64,000 nucleotides of DNA. Source: Mesaphorura yosii. Lineage: Eukaryota; Arthropoda; Collembola; Poduromorpha; Tullbergiidae. A program made the translations under genes and the position numbers. Of the stretch, positions 23,801 through 34,855 are shown one piece after another. The DNA lies in NCBI GenBank assembly GCA_009869945.1, contig WIXG01000218.1:1-64000 (forward strand), given 5' to 3'. The notes beneath the pieces were generated by a model. That model did no database searches. It worked only from the letters and a program-made list of their open reading frames with translations, and was not told the DNA's origin. Each line of letters begins with the position of its first letter. Positions within the stretch are counted from its first letter, which is position 1.

Positions 23801-26800
23801 ATGATAGCAAGGAACCTACATGCAAAAATTTATGATTTTCACAGATTACAACAAGCTTCAGCCAGTACATCAATTTAGATTATTCTTACTTGTCAGTTTC
23901 GACTAAAGCATCTGAAGAGTCTGCAAAAATTGGAATTGTGAAGTAAAGCACATTTATCACGATGTCGAATCTGGAAATTTGCATCAAAGTGTCCAGGAGA
24001 TCAAACCCTTTATCACATAGTATGGGAACTGAATGGCCAACCGGAGTCATTAACAAAGAAACAGCACAGCCAATCGGACTTTTATCTTCAACAGCTCGAC
24101 GCAGAGGTTCAAGATCTCTGCTTCCTTCTAAGGTTGGCAGGTCCTGCTCAGTTAAAAGAACTCAGTGAATTGTCAAATTGAATATAGTCTCACGAATATT
24201 GTATGCTTACTCTGGTAATTTCGCAAAAACTTCCGGCGTTTGAAATGCAGAATCGGTCGAAGGCATGAAGATGCAATCGACGAACGACGTCCCAGGCCCA
24301 GGAATTAAGATCTGAATTTCTAGAAATCCAAGATGATAATTGCTTCACGCCTTCACTAATCTTTCCATGGTTGTGCTCCCATTTAACGTGGGCCTTTACG
24401 ACCAAAATTGCCATCTAGACACAAATGCAGTGTGTAATTAAGTCTTCATCGTTCCGTAGTGTACTTCCTTACATGACAATGTAAATGGTACGGAAGGAAC
24501 AAATCATTCTCCTCAGAGAAGCCCCAGTTCATTGACTGAACAACAAATCGTCCAATTTGATTTTCCAAACTGGATGGCTGAAAATTCAGAAGCCAATGGT
24601 TCAGCAGCGATACATCAGATTCCAGTGGTTTCCACAAGTCGAACGCCAATTCTTTGAGAAGAAACAGCGACATCTGGAATATGGTAAGAAGTTATAACCT
24701 GATAGAGCATAAAACGAAATGAAAAAATTGCTATTATATAAGCATACTTTATCCAGAAGAATGACATGGTCTTTGATCTTCTGAATTAGTGTTGATATCA
24801 TTAGAGGATATTTCCGCGTCAAGTGTCCTAACAAATCCCGGACGTGCTTTGAGCAAAGGTCTTTAGTGACAGAACTTAAGAACCCAATCTGAGTAACGGA
24901 ATGGAATGGGAGTAAATTAGCATGAAGAGTTTATATACGCAAAGCGACCTTTTAACTTTTTACCTGGAATAAATGCAAAGTTACTGCTCGAACAAAAGTG
25001 CTGGATTCGTCCTTCTGACTCATTGCTATTGCTGACAAAGTAGTGAGCATATAAACAGCGTTGGATTCACTAATGGCAAGCAGCTCATGCTCAAACTCTG
25101 GCACAATGTTCTCGTTTCTCAGAATGCTTTCTTCAAATATGTCCCATTTGGTCAGAAGACGATACATTTCCCACAACATATTTTCGGAAACCAGATGATA
25201 CGGAATGGCTGCAAGAAACTGAAGGGTTCCAATGTTTCTTGCACTATTCAGCATCTCAACTGCTCCGAACATGAAGGCATCATACTCAACGGACAAGCAA
25301 GATAGGAACAGAGGATCTGGTGATTTTGATTCGATGAATGACTCAATCTGGTCCGTCACGTACTGGACTGTGTGTAGTATCAGCCTTCCAAGTAACTTGA
25401 CCAGCTGTCTGTACCTGAAATCATTCACATTCCTGTAATAGGAATGATCATAAAAAGTTGTAATCGAAAACGTGTACCTGTCTGTGTAAAAAGTAGTGAA
25501 TCCTTTCGATAAAATGCCAACAAAATGGACGCTGAATGCAATTAATTTCATTAGTAAATGGTCCGAGCAAAATCTGATGTCATGAATATCTTCTCCATGC
25601 TCTCCTCGGCAAGTTAACAGGATTCTCTTGAAGATGGACTCGAAGGGAACCTGTCAGATGTCAGATTCAAAGTTTCAACAAGCTCATGCTTTCGTTGTAC
25701 CATTGCAACATGGTTGGCGTTTGGCTTACCTGCTGTAAAAGTGCAATTAAATCGCTTTCCTTAAACGTTGTTATATCCTCTGGTTCATCCTCTCCGTCTG
25801 AGTCTACGACGACCCATTGCTGACTAGGAGAAGCGGCACCAACACTAATCTTCGCAGACAACTGTCGTTGCATTAAAAACTCTTCTCTTTTCGGTACGAC
25901 TGTTAACATGGTTTGCAACATTGTGAGAGCATAATCCAAGTGCAGGTGGCCGAAGGAATTAGAGCTGTAAACTGATGGATCAGCAGGAATTTCAATAGGA
26001 GGAACTTGAATCAATTTGGCTCCCCATTTGGAAATTACTTTTGGCGGACATCTGAGAATATGATTCAACAGAAACAAGTGATCTTCAATTGTCGCTATCC
26101 TGAGAAGTAATGAGGCACATCGCTCAATCCAGGACTGACAGTTTGTAATAAATTCGACATGAAGTAATGGTTTTCTTGCGAAGGTGAACAAGGTAGTGAG
26201 ACATTTCTGCAAAAGCCCTCGGTAACTCAGGTGCAATCGTTCGTCAGTCATAACTAGATGCAAATTTTGTGTGTCCAGTGATCCAAACGACTTGTGGAAG
26301 AAGTGTTCTATTTGAGTTTTAGATAGCTGCACGGAGTATATGTGCAATGAAAAGGAATCTTGAAGCAGTTCTTTTATCTCCTTCAAAGTCCTGCGAAGTT
26401 GCGCGAATAATTGCTGATTAAATTCTGACGTATGGATCTTGTAGGTGGCAGTGACAGTTGTGTTATCCTCGCAGTAGCTTTTCTCGGACAATGTTTGAGT
26501 AGATAGAGTCCAGACGCTTTTTTCTAGATCGTCGCAAGTGTCCTTCAAGGAAGCCAGCGACCTTTCACAGCCAGTTAATTTTGTATACGCACGCAAATTG
26601 TTCATCAGTAGCTCGTACAACTCAAATCCGTCAAGTGATGCCTGAGCGGATTCCACAAAATGCTTCACAAATTCTTCATTATTTTCTAGCAGGTAATTGC
26701 TGTATAACAATTTGATGTTGGTTGATGTGACAGGCCTTTCTCTTGGTCTCTGCAATTGAGTAGATTCCAGAACGCTGCTGGCTATACAATTAGATTCTGT

Positions 26801-27460
26801 TTCAATCGGCATCGCAAACTCATTCGATTCTGCTGCAAACTCCAGAGGATCCTTTAAAAATGTCCATGGAGCGCTGGGCAGCACCTCTCTGCCAACCTCG
26901 CAATATTCAGCGTGCTCAGTTATACCCTGCTCTTCTAGTGCTTGCAGTTCTCGGGCGAGATCTTGTTCAGGATATAAAGTAGTGGCTTTTATGAAATGAT
27001 TATCTTCAGCTGGGCCGTCGTTGTCTCTAATTCCAACCGTCGAATGCATTGTTTCAACCGGAACTCCAACCTCGACTTCTATCTCCATTTCATGCCCTGT
27101 TTCAAGCGGTGTAGACACTTCCTCGCCCGAATTTTGTAATTCTGATTCAATGTTCTGCGAAGTACATTCTCCTCCACGGTCATCCGAAGTATTTCCTTCA
27201 ACGCTCTCATCTTCTAATTGTTCAGATGTCACCTCACATTTTATTGTAGCATCTTTTAGTGCATCGAGTAATTCTGCCATCACAGGAGCATCGGGAACGG
27301 AATCCGCTAATGAAGCGCCAGCTTCTTCCTGCTCCGCTCTAGAAGTCTACGAATAGCGACAGAAAATATATTTAAAACTGGTTAACTGATTGGCCTGTCC
27401 GGGATTTAAACGTTTTACCTGTTTCTTAGTTCTTGGATGCTTTTTCCTTTCTAATTCCAT
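17900..27460 (-). CDS. EPG5: EPG5, autophagosome-lysosome tethering factor
   Basis: Very large autophagy protein that, in animals, binds Rab7 and LC3/GABARAP and stabilises SNAREs for autophagosome-late endosome fusion. A 29-exon model keeps frame throughout and gives 2550 aa, against about 2580 in human. Exons: 27460-27419, 27346-25730, 25650-25478, 25414-24964, 24888-24748, 24673-24473, 24414-24211, 24143-23890, 23815-23672, 23610-23436, 23371-23156, 23090-22936, 22863-22663, 22598-22475, 22397-22075, 22012-21847, 21783-21638, 21559-21193, 21123-20749, 20685-20502, 20434-20213, 20138-19978, 19910-19561, 19484-19237, 19177-18944, 18879-18678, 18612-18388, 18320-18198, 18128-17900. The basic start ([14 protein letters not shown]), an acidic low-complexity N-terminal third, [16 protein letters not shown] (about residue 1890) and [16 protein letters not shown] near the C terminus are EPG5-like. 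WVVV at 525 is a candidate LC3-interacting motif. Identity rests on family recall, not a search. Most introns are 50-110 nt; one donor is GC. Confidence 0.88.
18880..18943 (-). other. Non-canonical GC-AG intron in EPG5 (intron 25)
   Basis: Exon 25 ends GAAG|GCATGT at 18944/18943 and the next exon begins after TTTAG at 18880. Only the GC donor gives the phase-1 junction that preserves frame. The nearby GTTACC alternative shifts the following exon out of frame. The intron is 64 nt. Confidence 0.7.
25797..25816 (-). other. Candidate LC3-interacting region (LIR) in EPG5
   Basis: Residues from 525 read [11 protein letters not shown]: an aromatic residue, two spacers and a hydrophobic residue followed by acidic residues, fitting the W-x-x-V LIR core. 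Human EPG5 is reported to have LIRs at a comparable position (near residue 550, from memory). Positional agreement supports function but binding is not shown. Confidence 0.45.
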
Positions 27461-28590
27461 GACTCAGACTCAGTACTTTACGATGACGATGTTAATTTGA
27501 ACCACCAATGCAATCGTGCCAGGATAATTGAAGCGAAATTAACTGAGGTGGGTATCTTGCAGGAATTCAGAATGACTCATCAATATTAAATGAGTCATCA
27601 TCCAGCTCAATGATCGTAGGCTTCGATTTTCGAGCACTTAATTGGATCAAATAAATACAATAGGCCTTCTTCTAGCAAGACGTTTCCTCCATCCAAATTG
27701 TCTGCGCTGAACAGCAATCGGTGATAACTGCACTGGTATAAAATGGTCACATACTTAAGAGTTCACTGGTGTGACTTTAATCATTAAAATTTTAATTAAT
27801 TTCAACCCAATACTTTAATAACCTCATTTCACACAGCAGCAAAACATATAAAAAATTGCGTGTTTACATTTTGCACAGTATTTACCCATCATATGATCAT
27901 ACAAAAAACAGGAACAAGTTTGAATTTTCGTCGTGCGCTTGAACGCCTTTGTGTACTACCCAGCTGACTGCTCTCAACTCATGTAGAATCCACGATGAAC
28001 AAAGAAATGACAGTAAGTAATGAAAGTGCTAGTCTGGGACAAAATTCTAGTCATAGCTGCACAAAATTGTTCAACAATTTACCCACACTACGGCAGCCGA
28101 GTTAGAGACATGGAAGTCCTAAAATCGTATAATGTAATCGTATCAGTGCTTCAAGAGCTTTGGGAAGCGCACTAATACTATCAATTGAGAGTCTCACAAG
28201 TCAGACGTGATCGTAACGGTAAACTGGTTTCAAGTTCCAAAAATTGTCCATACTTCGGAATTTTATGGAGTATCTTTCCTTTTAAAGTTATGCCAATCAT
28301 GACAATCACTACCATGATCTTGTGATCTAGTCTGTCTGAAGCGCGGTTTGAATGAAATGCGAGCTAAAACCAGAAATAATGAAAGCTTGTATTAAAATTG
28401 AATTGTATTGCCTTGTAAAAATTGATGTCATTTGTTTAATTAGTTTGGTTTATGTTTTTACTGGGCATTTCAACCGGATCAGAACAAGTGCAGAAAGAAC
28501 AACGCATTAGAATATGTTCAGAACTCACTAGCACATTATGTGGGTTTATTTGGAGTCAGATAATAGAAGAGGTACGCTCGATTAATTGTA
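27461..28590. other. Divergent upstream region between EPG5 and the ZEB-like gene
   Basis: No coding exon was recognised. The left end must include the EPG5 promoter (minus strand), the right end the distal promoter of the plus-strand gene. The region is AT-rich and no clear core-promoter element was seen for EPG5. Confidence 0.4.
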
Positions 28591-28597
28591 CCTCATT

Positions 28598-28708
28598 TAT
28601 ATATAGCATTATATAATTGGCTATGAAGAACGGTGGGTATTAAGACAATTGCAACTTGTGGTGACCCTCCATTGCGTACCACACCACGTGCGTCAGTATA
28701 TTTCAGTT
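28598..28708 (+). promoter_or_regulatory. Candidate promoter of the ZEB/zfh-1-like gene
   Basis: A TATA-like TATATATAG (28598-28606), a CACGTG E-box (28685-28690) and two arthropod initiator-like TCAGT sequences (28693-28697 and 28703-28708) precede the leader. The TATA-to-initiator distance (about 95 bp) is not the standard 30 bp, so they may not belong together. Treat as a promoter-region candidate only. Confidence 0.3.
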
Positions 28709-29794
28709 CAGATTCCAGTTAGCGAATGAAAGTGAGCGGGCAAGGTGGAGTGGAGTTGGAGCGTACGTACTCCAAATTCTACTCCGAGCCAGTGCTTCCC
28801 TGCAGCGCAGTTTGAGGTGAGCTTTCAGTTGGGTTGTCTCTTGAGTATTCAGTTTCAGCAGCTACCAACACAACCAGCCTCAGCATCGTGAAATCTCACC
28901 TTGCCTCCCTCCTCTGTCTCTCTCATAACTCTTCTATTGCTAAACGCTAGAATCACCAACACGTAGTACGATGAGCAGTGGAGTGGTGGTGAGTAGTAAA
29001 CCGTGTGTCGCGAGCTAGTACAAACGAAACTGCTGAATGGAAGTTGTGAAACCTGGAAAAAAGGTTGATTGTATGAGGAACGGTCGGCAGTTCTCGTCAC
29101 GAGCCACACGAATGTGGATGTGCTATTCTACCCGCTCTCCCGTCGTAGTAGAAATTGCACCGAATTAATTTCTCCTTTATTATTTAGCATCACGTTGCCC
29201 ACTCTTTTAGCATTGTCAGCAGCAAATCCTCAGAAAATTTCAGCTGTTCACATTCCTCGTCATGATTTGATTTCAATGCTCGACCCTTGCCTCATCTCAA
29301 TCTCGTCTTGAGTCTCAATTTTAACAACGCCTCGTTTGCATTCACCGTGAAATCGTGTTTTTGACTTCGCGTTCGCATGACCAAAGTTAGAAAAATTATG
29401 AAGGTTTGATTTACATTCATCGTGCAAGAATCGTGCAATAGTGTGTGTTTATTGTTGCCAATTCAAATTATATTTTATACACCAGCTCAATGTTTTAAAG
29501 TTATTTATGTGAACTGTGAATCGCTGAACTTTGCCTTAGTTGATTACCGGCAATAATAGAATAAGAATATTTTGGTGTACGTCAAAGCAACAACGAAGTC
29601 TCAAATCCTGAGAAAGTCAACGAATTGCAATTTGCCTGACCGATGGACCTTCCACTTATCAAATCTTTGCACGACTGACTGAAAGCCAGCCGCGTGGATG
29701 ACTGCTAGTGAAAAGTGGACTCGAACGGACACTGCGACTGCACTCTTGCCTTGCCTTATGACCACCGCCGCCGGAGTCACCAAGATCACATAAG
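28709..29794 (+). other. Probable 5' leader of the ZEB-like transcript
   Basis: A stretch without a recognised coding exon between the candidate initiator and the ATG at 29795. A stop codon (TGA, 29759-29761) closes the frame upstream of that ATG. A donor-like GAG|GTGAGC occurs near 28815, so the leader may itself be spliced. Several short upstream ATGs would make the leader uORF-rich if unspliced. Confidence 0.35.
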
Positions 29795-29915
29795 ATGACC
29801 AGTTGTGTGAGCAGTAGCAGCGCTACGAACCAAACAACCGCAAGCATGTCCAGCCACAGTCACAACAGTTCAGCTCGCTGCAGAAGAAAGCAGGCGCAAC
29901 CTCGTCGTAAGAAAG
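29795..29915 (+). CDS. First coding exon of a ZEB/zfh-1-like zinc-finger repressor (partial)
   Basis: The exon codes for 40 residues plus one base: a Ser/Thr-rich start followed by RCRRKQAQPRRKK and the donor AAAG|GTTAGC. The RRKQxxPRRK motif at the N terminus is the NuRD (RBBP4)-recruiting signature shared by ZEB, TSHZ, SALL, FOG and BCL11 repressors. Only ZEB proteins, as I recall, have RC just before it (RCKRRKQANPRR) and a phase-1 intron two residues after PRR, matching this exon. Insect zfh-1 is the single arthropod orthologue. No zinc finger or homeodomain exon is in the window; they would lie beyond 64000. An overlapping alternative donor (C|GTAAGA, 29906) would shorten the motif. tsh/TSHZ is the main alternative. 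Confidence 0.55.
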
Positions 29916-32900
29916 GTTAGCAAATATTTATTTATTCTTCCCACATTCACACTCAAATTCACAGCACAATAGCATCAAACAACACTTGGCCTGCAATCAT
30001 CAACCTCTGCATTGCAAACATGCGAAACAAGCAGAACTCAAGTGCTCTTGCTAAAAATCTTCAATGGAAATTCACAATGCATAAATAGCATAAATTGTTG
30101 CAAGTGTTCAAATGAACAAATGCTCAAATCACTCAAATGTGAAAAATTCATCCTTTTCGCACGGATGCGAATCGAATCAATTTCTGTGTTTCATCAACGA
30201 ATTCCGTGCTTTCTCCCTTGCAATATAATTCAATGTATTTGAACAATATACGGTGATTAGATTAAGGGATCCTGCGGGACCGTAAACGTAAGCGTATTGG
30301 TGATGCATTGCCTTTGCATTGACACAGTTGTGGATGCGTACAACTAATTTTTAATCCGAATTCATGGATTTCGTCATAGATCACACTTCGCACAAAGTAC
30401 AATTCTCCGATTGTGATGACTTTCCCTACTCATTGTCACATTATAGAGTGAAGGGCAGGGGAACCTTGAGGGTCCGATGTGTGCCTGCTTACTTGAAAGC
30501 AGTATGAGAGAATCGATCCTTCATTTCACTTGTACGAACTGATGTGGGCCCTATGCAATTTAGCTTTAATTCAATTTACGTATGTGTTTCTTAAGGATAT
30601 CACGAATCACACTTCCATAAGCATAGGTTACGCGTTCAATGTGAATTCAATTAACGCTGACGGATTTCTACGAACCCATAAAAGTAGTAGAGTCAGAATT
30701 TAGACTTATTTCAAAATTTATGACTTTATGGTTGAAAAACATCAGCAAAATTGAGAAGGTCCATGTTTCATGTTCCATGTTCTGTATTTAGTATTTATTG
30801 TACCACCTCCAGTCGAGCACATTATTCTGGAACAGAAACTTACGGCATCCTTAAGATTTCGAGTCGGGAATGAATGAACGCTGTGAGGTATATACTAAAA
30901 CAATGAGCAACGAATTTGTGAGTTATGGAGTTTAGGTCTTTCTGGGTTAATTCCTCTTCTCATGGACGGCGAGCGAAGAACGAGATTTTAGAAGGTAAAG
31001 TCTTTTCAAAATCTGTAAACCTGGACCTTAAAAGAGTTGTAAAACTCTTTGGACTTGGTCATGGTTGGCTGAGTTGATCTTACCAGGACCAGCCAAAGAC
31101 AAGGTACAGCATTGTGCTGCAGTCAGGGTGTATTAAATTATTGAGGAGCAGGAGCAGCTGCGACGTATTACAACATCTTACAACACCTTCTGATACCTGC
31201 CACTGCCAACTGCTATTCCATGCCGAGAACGACGCACCAACTGGTCCCGAGAATGAGCTCAGCCCATTTCTTCGTTAAAAGCGGTCCCTTAAACCTCATT
31301 TTCAATCACCCGTCACGACCTTCTTCCTTTCCTCCTGTGCCAAGTCCTTCCTTCAATTTATAAAGTTAATAAATCGTTTCCTCCGAGCCAAATGCGGCAG
31401 CATGGAGGTGAACCTTCTTCATCTTGTCTCCGCACGTCTTCATTAGAAGAGGTTCATGTTCCTGATCTCCGCTGAGAATTAAGTTTATGCGTTTTTCCGT
31501 TTCTCTTTTTAACTACCTTACATTGCATTATTACGTTGTTAGTATCATACCAGAAGCGTATGTGTGCATATGTGCACACCATACTCGTCTTCGACTTTAA
31601 TGACATTTTAAAATTACCCTTTCAAAACAAGCAGGAATGCAATGGTCGGAGATAGAGCAGGCAGGAGAAGATTCGTTTCGTAATTTGACTCACATGCTTT
31701 TAAGATTCCTTCAAGAAGGGGAGAGTTGGTCGGTCCTGGAATCTGTCATTTTACCGTAGGAAGTGAGATTAACTCTGCTGCTACTGCTGCTCTTATTTTG
31801 TTGTTATTGTATAAGGTGTGCCTGCATCCTCCCATCCAAGTGCGCAGGCAGACAGACAAAAGGTTAGCTTAATTTTCTGTCGGTCGAATCCATGGGAAAA
31901 GCAAGATGGTTCCCTGCCAGCCTGCCTGGCCTGGCTTGATGATGATGAGCAATGTGAGGGTGAGTTTCTAGTTGCGCGGGTAGTAAAATCGGAGTGCAGG
32001 GGAAGATTCGAACAAGGTACGAGCACACATGGTGCACTCTAATCCCTGCCCGGCCTGAATAAGAGATACACATCCACCACGTACGTCCGGACACGTAGGC
32101 GAGCGAAAAACGTAACGTGTGAAGATGAACGCGTAGCGATCAAAGTGAACCTTGAGAGAGTTAAAATGGATTTTTTGTTTTTGGTTCGAATTGAAAGGGA
32201 AAATGGATGATGAGAAAATTTGAGAGCCAAGTGAGGACGCGGACCCTTTCTGCTTAATCTTCCTCCATTTGTGCAGTTGGTCCATGTCGGTGACTTGACT
32301 TTATGCACTGGAAATTAACCGTGATATTTTATATTTTATTGAACATGTGCAGGAAAAGCAAGGCGTAGTCAGAAATCCTGACCTTGATTCGAAAGAGGCG
32401 ACGCCACGATATGACACGACACAGGTTTAAAAATGCATAGCATGCACAATTATGTACTACAAAGAGACAACCAGTCCGTCAGAATTTGGTGCCACATTTA
32501 TGTAACAATGAAGAATGCAAGCTTGCAAGTCTGTGTTCATTCAATACGCTTGCTTTTAATTTCTTTGTTCATGGAATGAAGCATCGTCTGGTAAATGAAT
32601 CTTCGATTAAGGAAGGAACAAGATTTCGTGTTCATTGACCCACAGGTTGGGTTCGTTGATGTTGATTTTGTAAACTGAACTGTGTACTGACTCTGAGAAC
32701 GAGTTTGACAGATGTACAGAATTAAGCACTTTGCTTTCGAGAGGTCAGCTGAAAAGTCAAGAAAATACCTTCAGTTATCAGCGACTAATTATACGTAAGG
32801 CATACACACTCAAATGGCAAATGCTAAACATAAAATACGTGGAGAGTATGAATCGAATTCTTTGTTTGCAATGTGTAAGCAAGAGTCTCGTTCTAATTTC

Positions 32901-34836
32901 AGTTTTTGTTTATGGTTTCCAACCTCCCTGCCGCCGAATCGCGTCTCGCTTCTGTACCTCATCAACGAATATTATGAGATTAGCAGGCGCACAAGTGAAG
33001 TTACAAAAGTCATTGAAATAAAGTAAAAGTGTCATTCAAAATAATTCCAACCTGCCTTCCAGTTCCGTCGCTGAGTGTAAGTGCTAAACCAAAACCAACC
33101 CAGACGAGTTGCGAGTTGAGGTTTTGAGAAATCCCAACAGGCCCAGCCAGCTTAATAACTTTTTGAGCCACCCTCTGCGGGCGATAAGGTCATACTTGAC
33201 CCAATCATGTTATTATTTTGTGCGAGTCGCAGTGGCAGGCTCTCAGACTCGGAAAAATCTCAGCAAGCCAGGCCAGCCAGCTCTCATAAAACTATTGCCG
33301 CCAATGCCAACAAGCTACGCAGTGTCCCAACAGTGGAATGCAACACATAATGGAAAGTATTAAAGGTTGTTTATTTTTCTACGAAACATAATTTCCTTCG
33401 TTTTCCTTCTTTTTGTATTTATTGTTTTAGAATGTATTGGGAATGCGTGAGCACCGCACTGAGCACTAATGAGATATGAGAATGAAAACATAAAATCAAC
33501 TCAAGATTCATTCACTCATTCAAGATGCTAATGATTCAAAACTGAAACTACCCCTTTATGCACGCTAACATCGATTTAACTTTCAGAGTGCTTCGTTTGC
33601 AATTCACACTTAAATCGAGATCGAGTTTATGCGGTAATCATAATCTGCATGTAATTTAAAACTTCCTTAGAATTTGTTTCGTGGTAAATCAAGTAAGCTT
33701 GGAGTAGTACCTTAAACCCGTGATCTTTATTTCCTTATGCGTAAGCGTCATTCAGAAATGCGTTGAAGTGAGATGCGTTATGTGTTCTGTACCACTGTCT
33801 CGAGCAGAAGCTACAAGAATTTCATAGTAGGTTACAATTAGTGGTGTAACAATCGAGGATATGTGTCATAATTTATAATCGTAATCGCTAATTGTCAATT
33901 GTAATCCGCATTGAGGAAAATAGGATTCATGTACACAATTTACAAATCACGGCAGTTGCCGTCACGGTGGAGTGAAGTAGAAGATGATGATTAATATCGA
34001 TTACGAGACGAGTGTCAATGAGCTCAGCCAGTAATTGTAACGCAGCCTAGCCAAGCTGGTGCTAGTTTTATGCGTCAGTTCTTTTCTCTGTTATATAAAC
34101 ACCATTTATTACCTGCTCAGAGCGTTCGTATGCGTATGCGTTCACGTTTGCGATGTTCTTTTGTTTATTTGTAGCAAAGTTGCACAGCAATAGCAATAAA
34201 TAATAATATTGTGTTAGTCTTTAGCGCGATGATGATATTCAACTTCAACATGGCAAAGACAAAGGCAAGGCAATACAGAAATTCATTTCGTCCCGAATCA
34301 CTATTGCTCACTCGGTCCTTGATGTGATGTGACTATGACATGGTTTGATGTACGCAGTAATAAATATTACATGAACACTTACACAGCACGGCAAATGGCA
34401 TGGAATGTTTCGTGTACTTCATCTCATCTGTCTGTACTGTCATTCTTCCGTTTCATCTCGTTTAAATCCATGCTCGACTGTGTTGCGTTCAATGGTTCGT
34501 CATAATGCGAACAACCTACACTTGAAGGTAGTTAACATGCAAAGAAATATAAAATGGTGTTTATGGTTGAAGCAGGCAACAAAATGTATCTCTGTAGGCG
34601 TCACACTTGATTCGAATTCCCTAACAAATGTTTGACAAACATGACGCGCAAAATTGATTCATGTCAGGGTTTTGTAAGCGTGGCGGTATGTTTCGGGTCA
34701 ATAAACAATTAACATGGCATGGCAGGTGATTTGAAATGGCGTGCATGTGTGTCTAGCATGCATAGCATCGCGTCAATACGGAAAGATAATGGCTGGAGAA
34801 TGAGAAGGAAGGAGGTTGGGGTGGAGTGTATTCAGT

Positions 34837-34855
34837 TACCTGTTGTGAACAGGTG
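34837..34855. promoter_or_regulatory. Inverted pair of E2-box (ZEB-type) sites
   Basis: TACCTG (34837-34842) and CAGGTG (34850-34855) face each other with a 7-bp spacer. ZEB/zfh-1 proteins bind CACCT(G)/CAGGTA-type sites, typically in pairs through their two zinc-finger clusters. Lying in the presumed intron of a ZEB-like gene, this could be an autoregulatory site. Single E2-boxes are common, so evidence is only suggestive. Confidence 0.3.
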
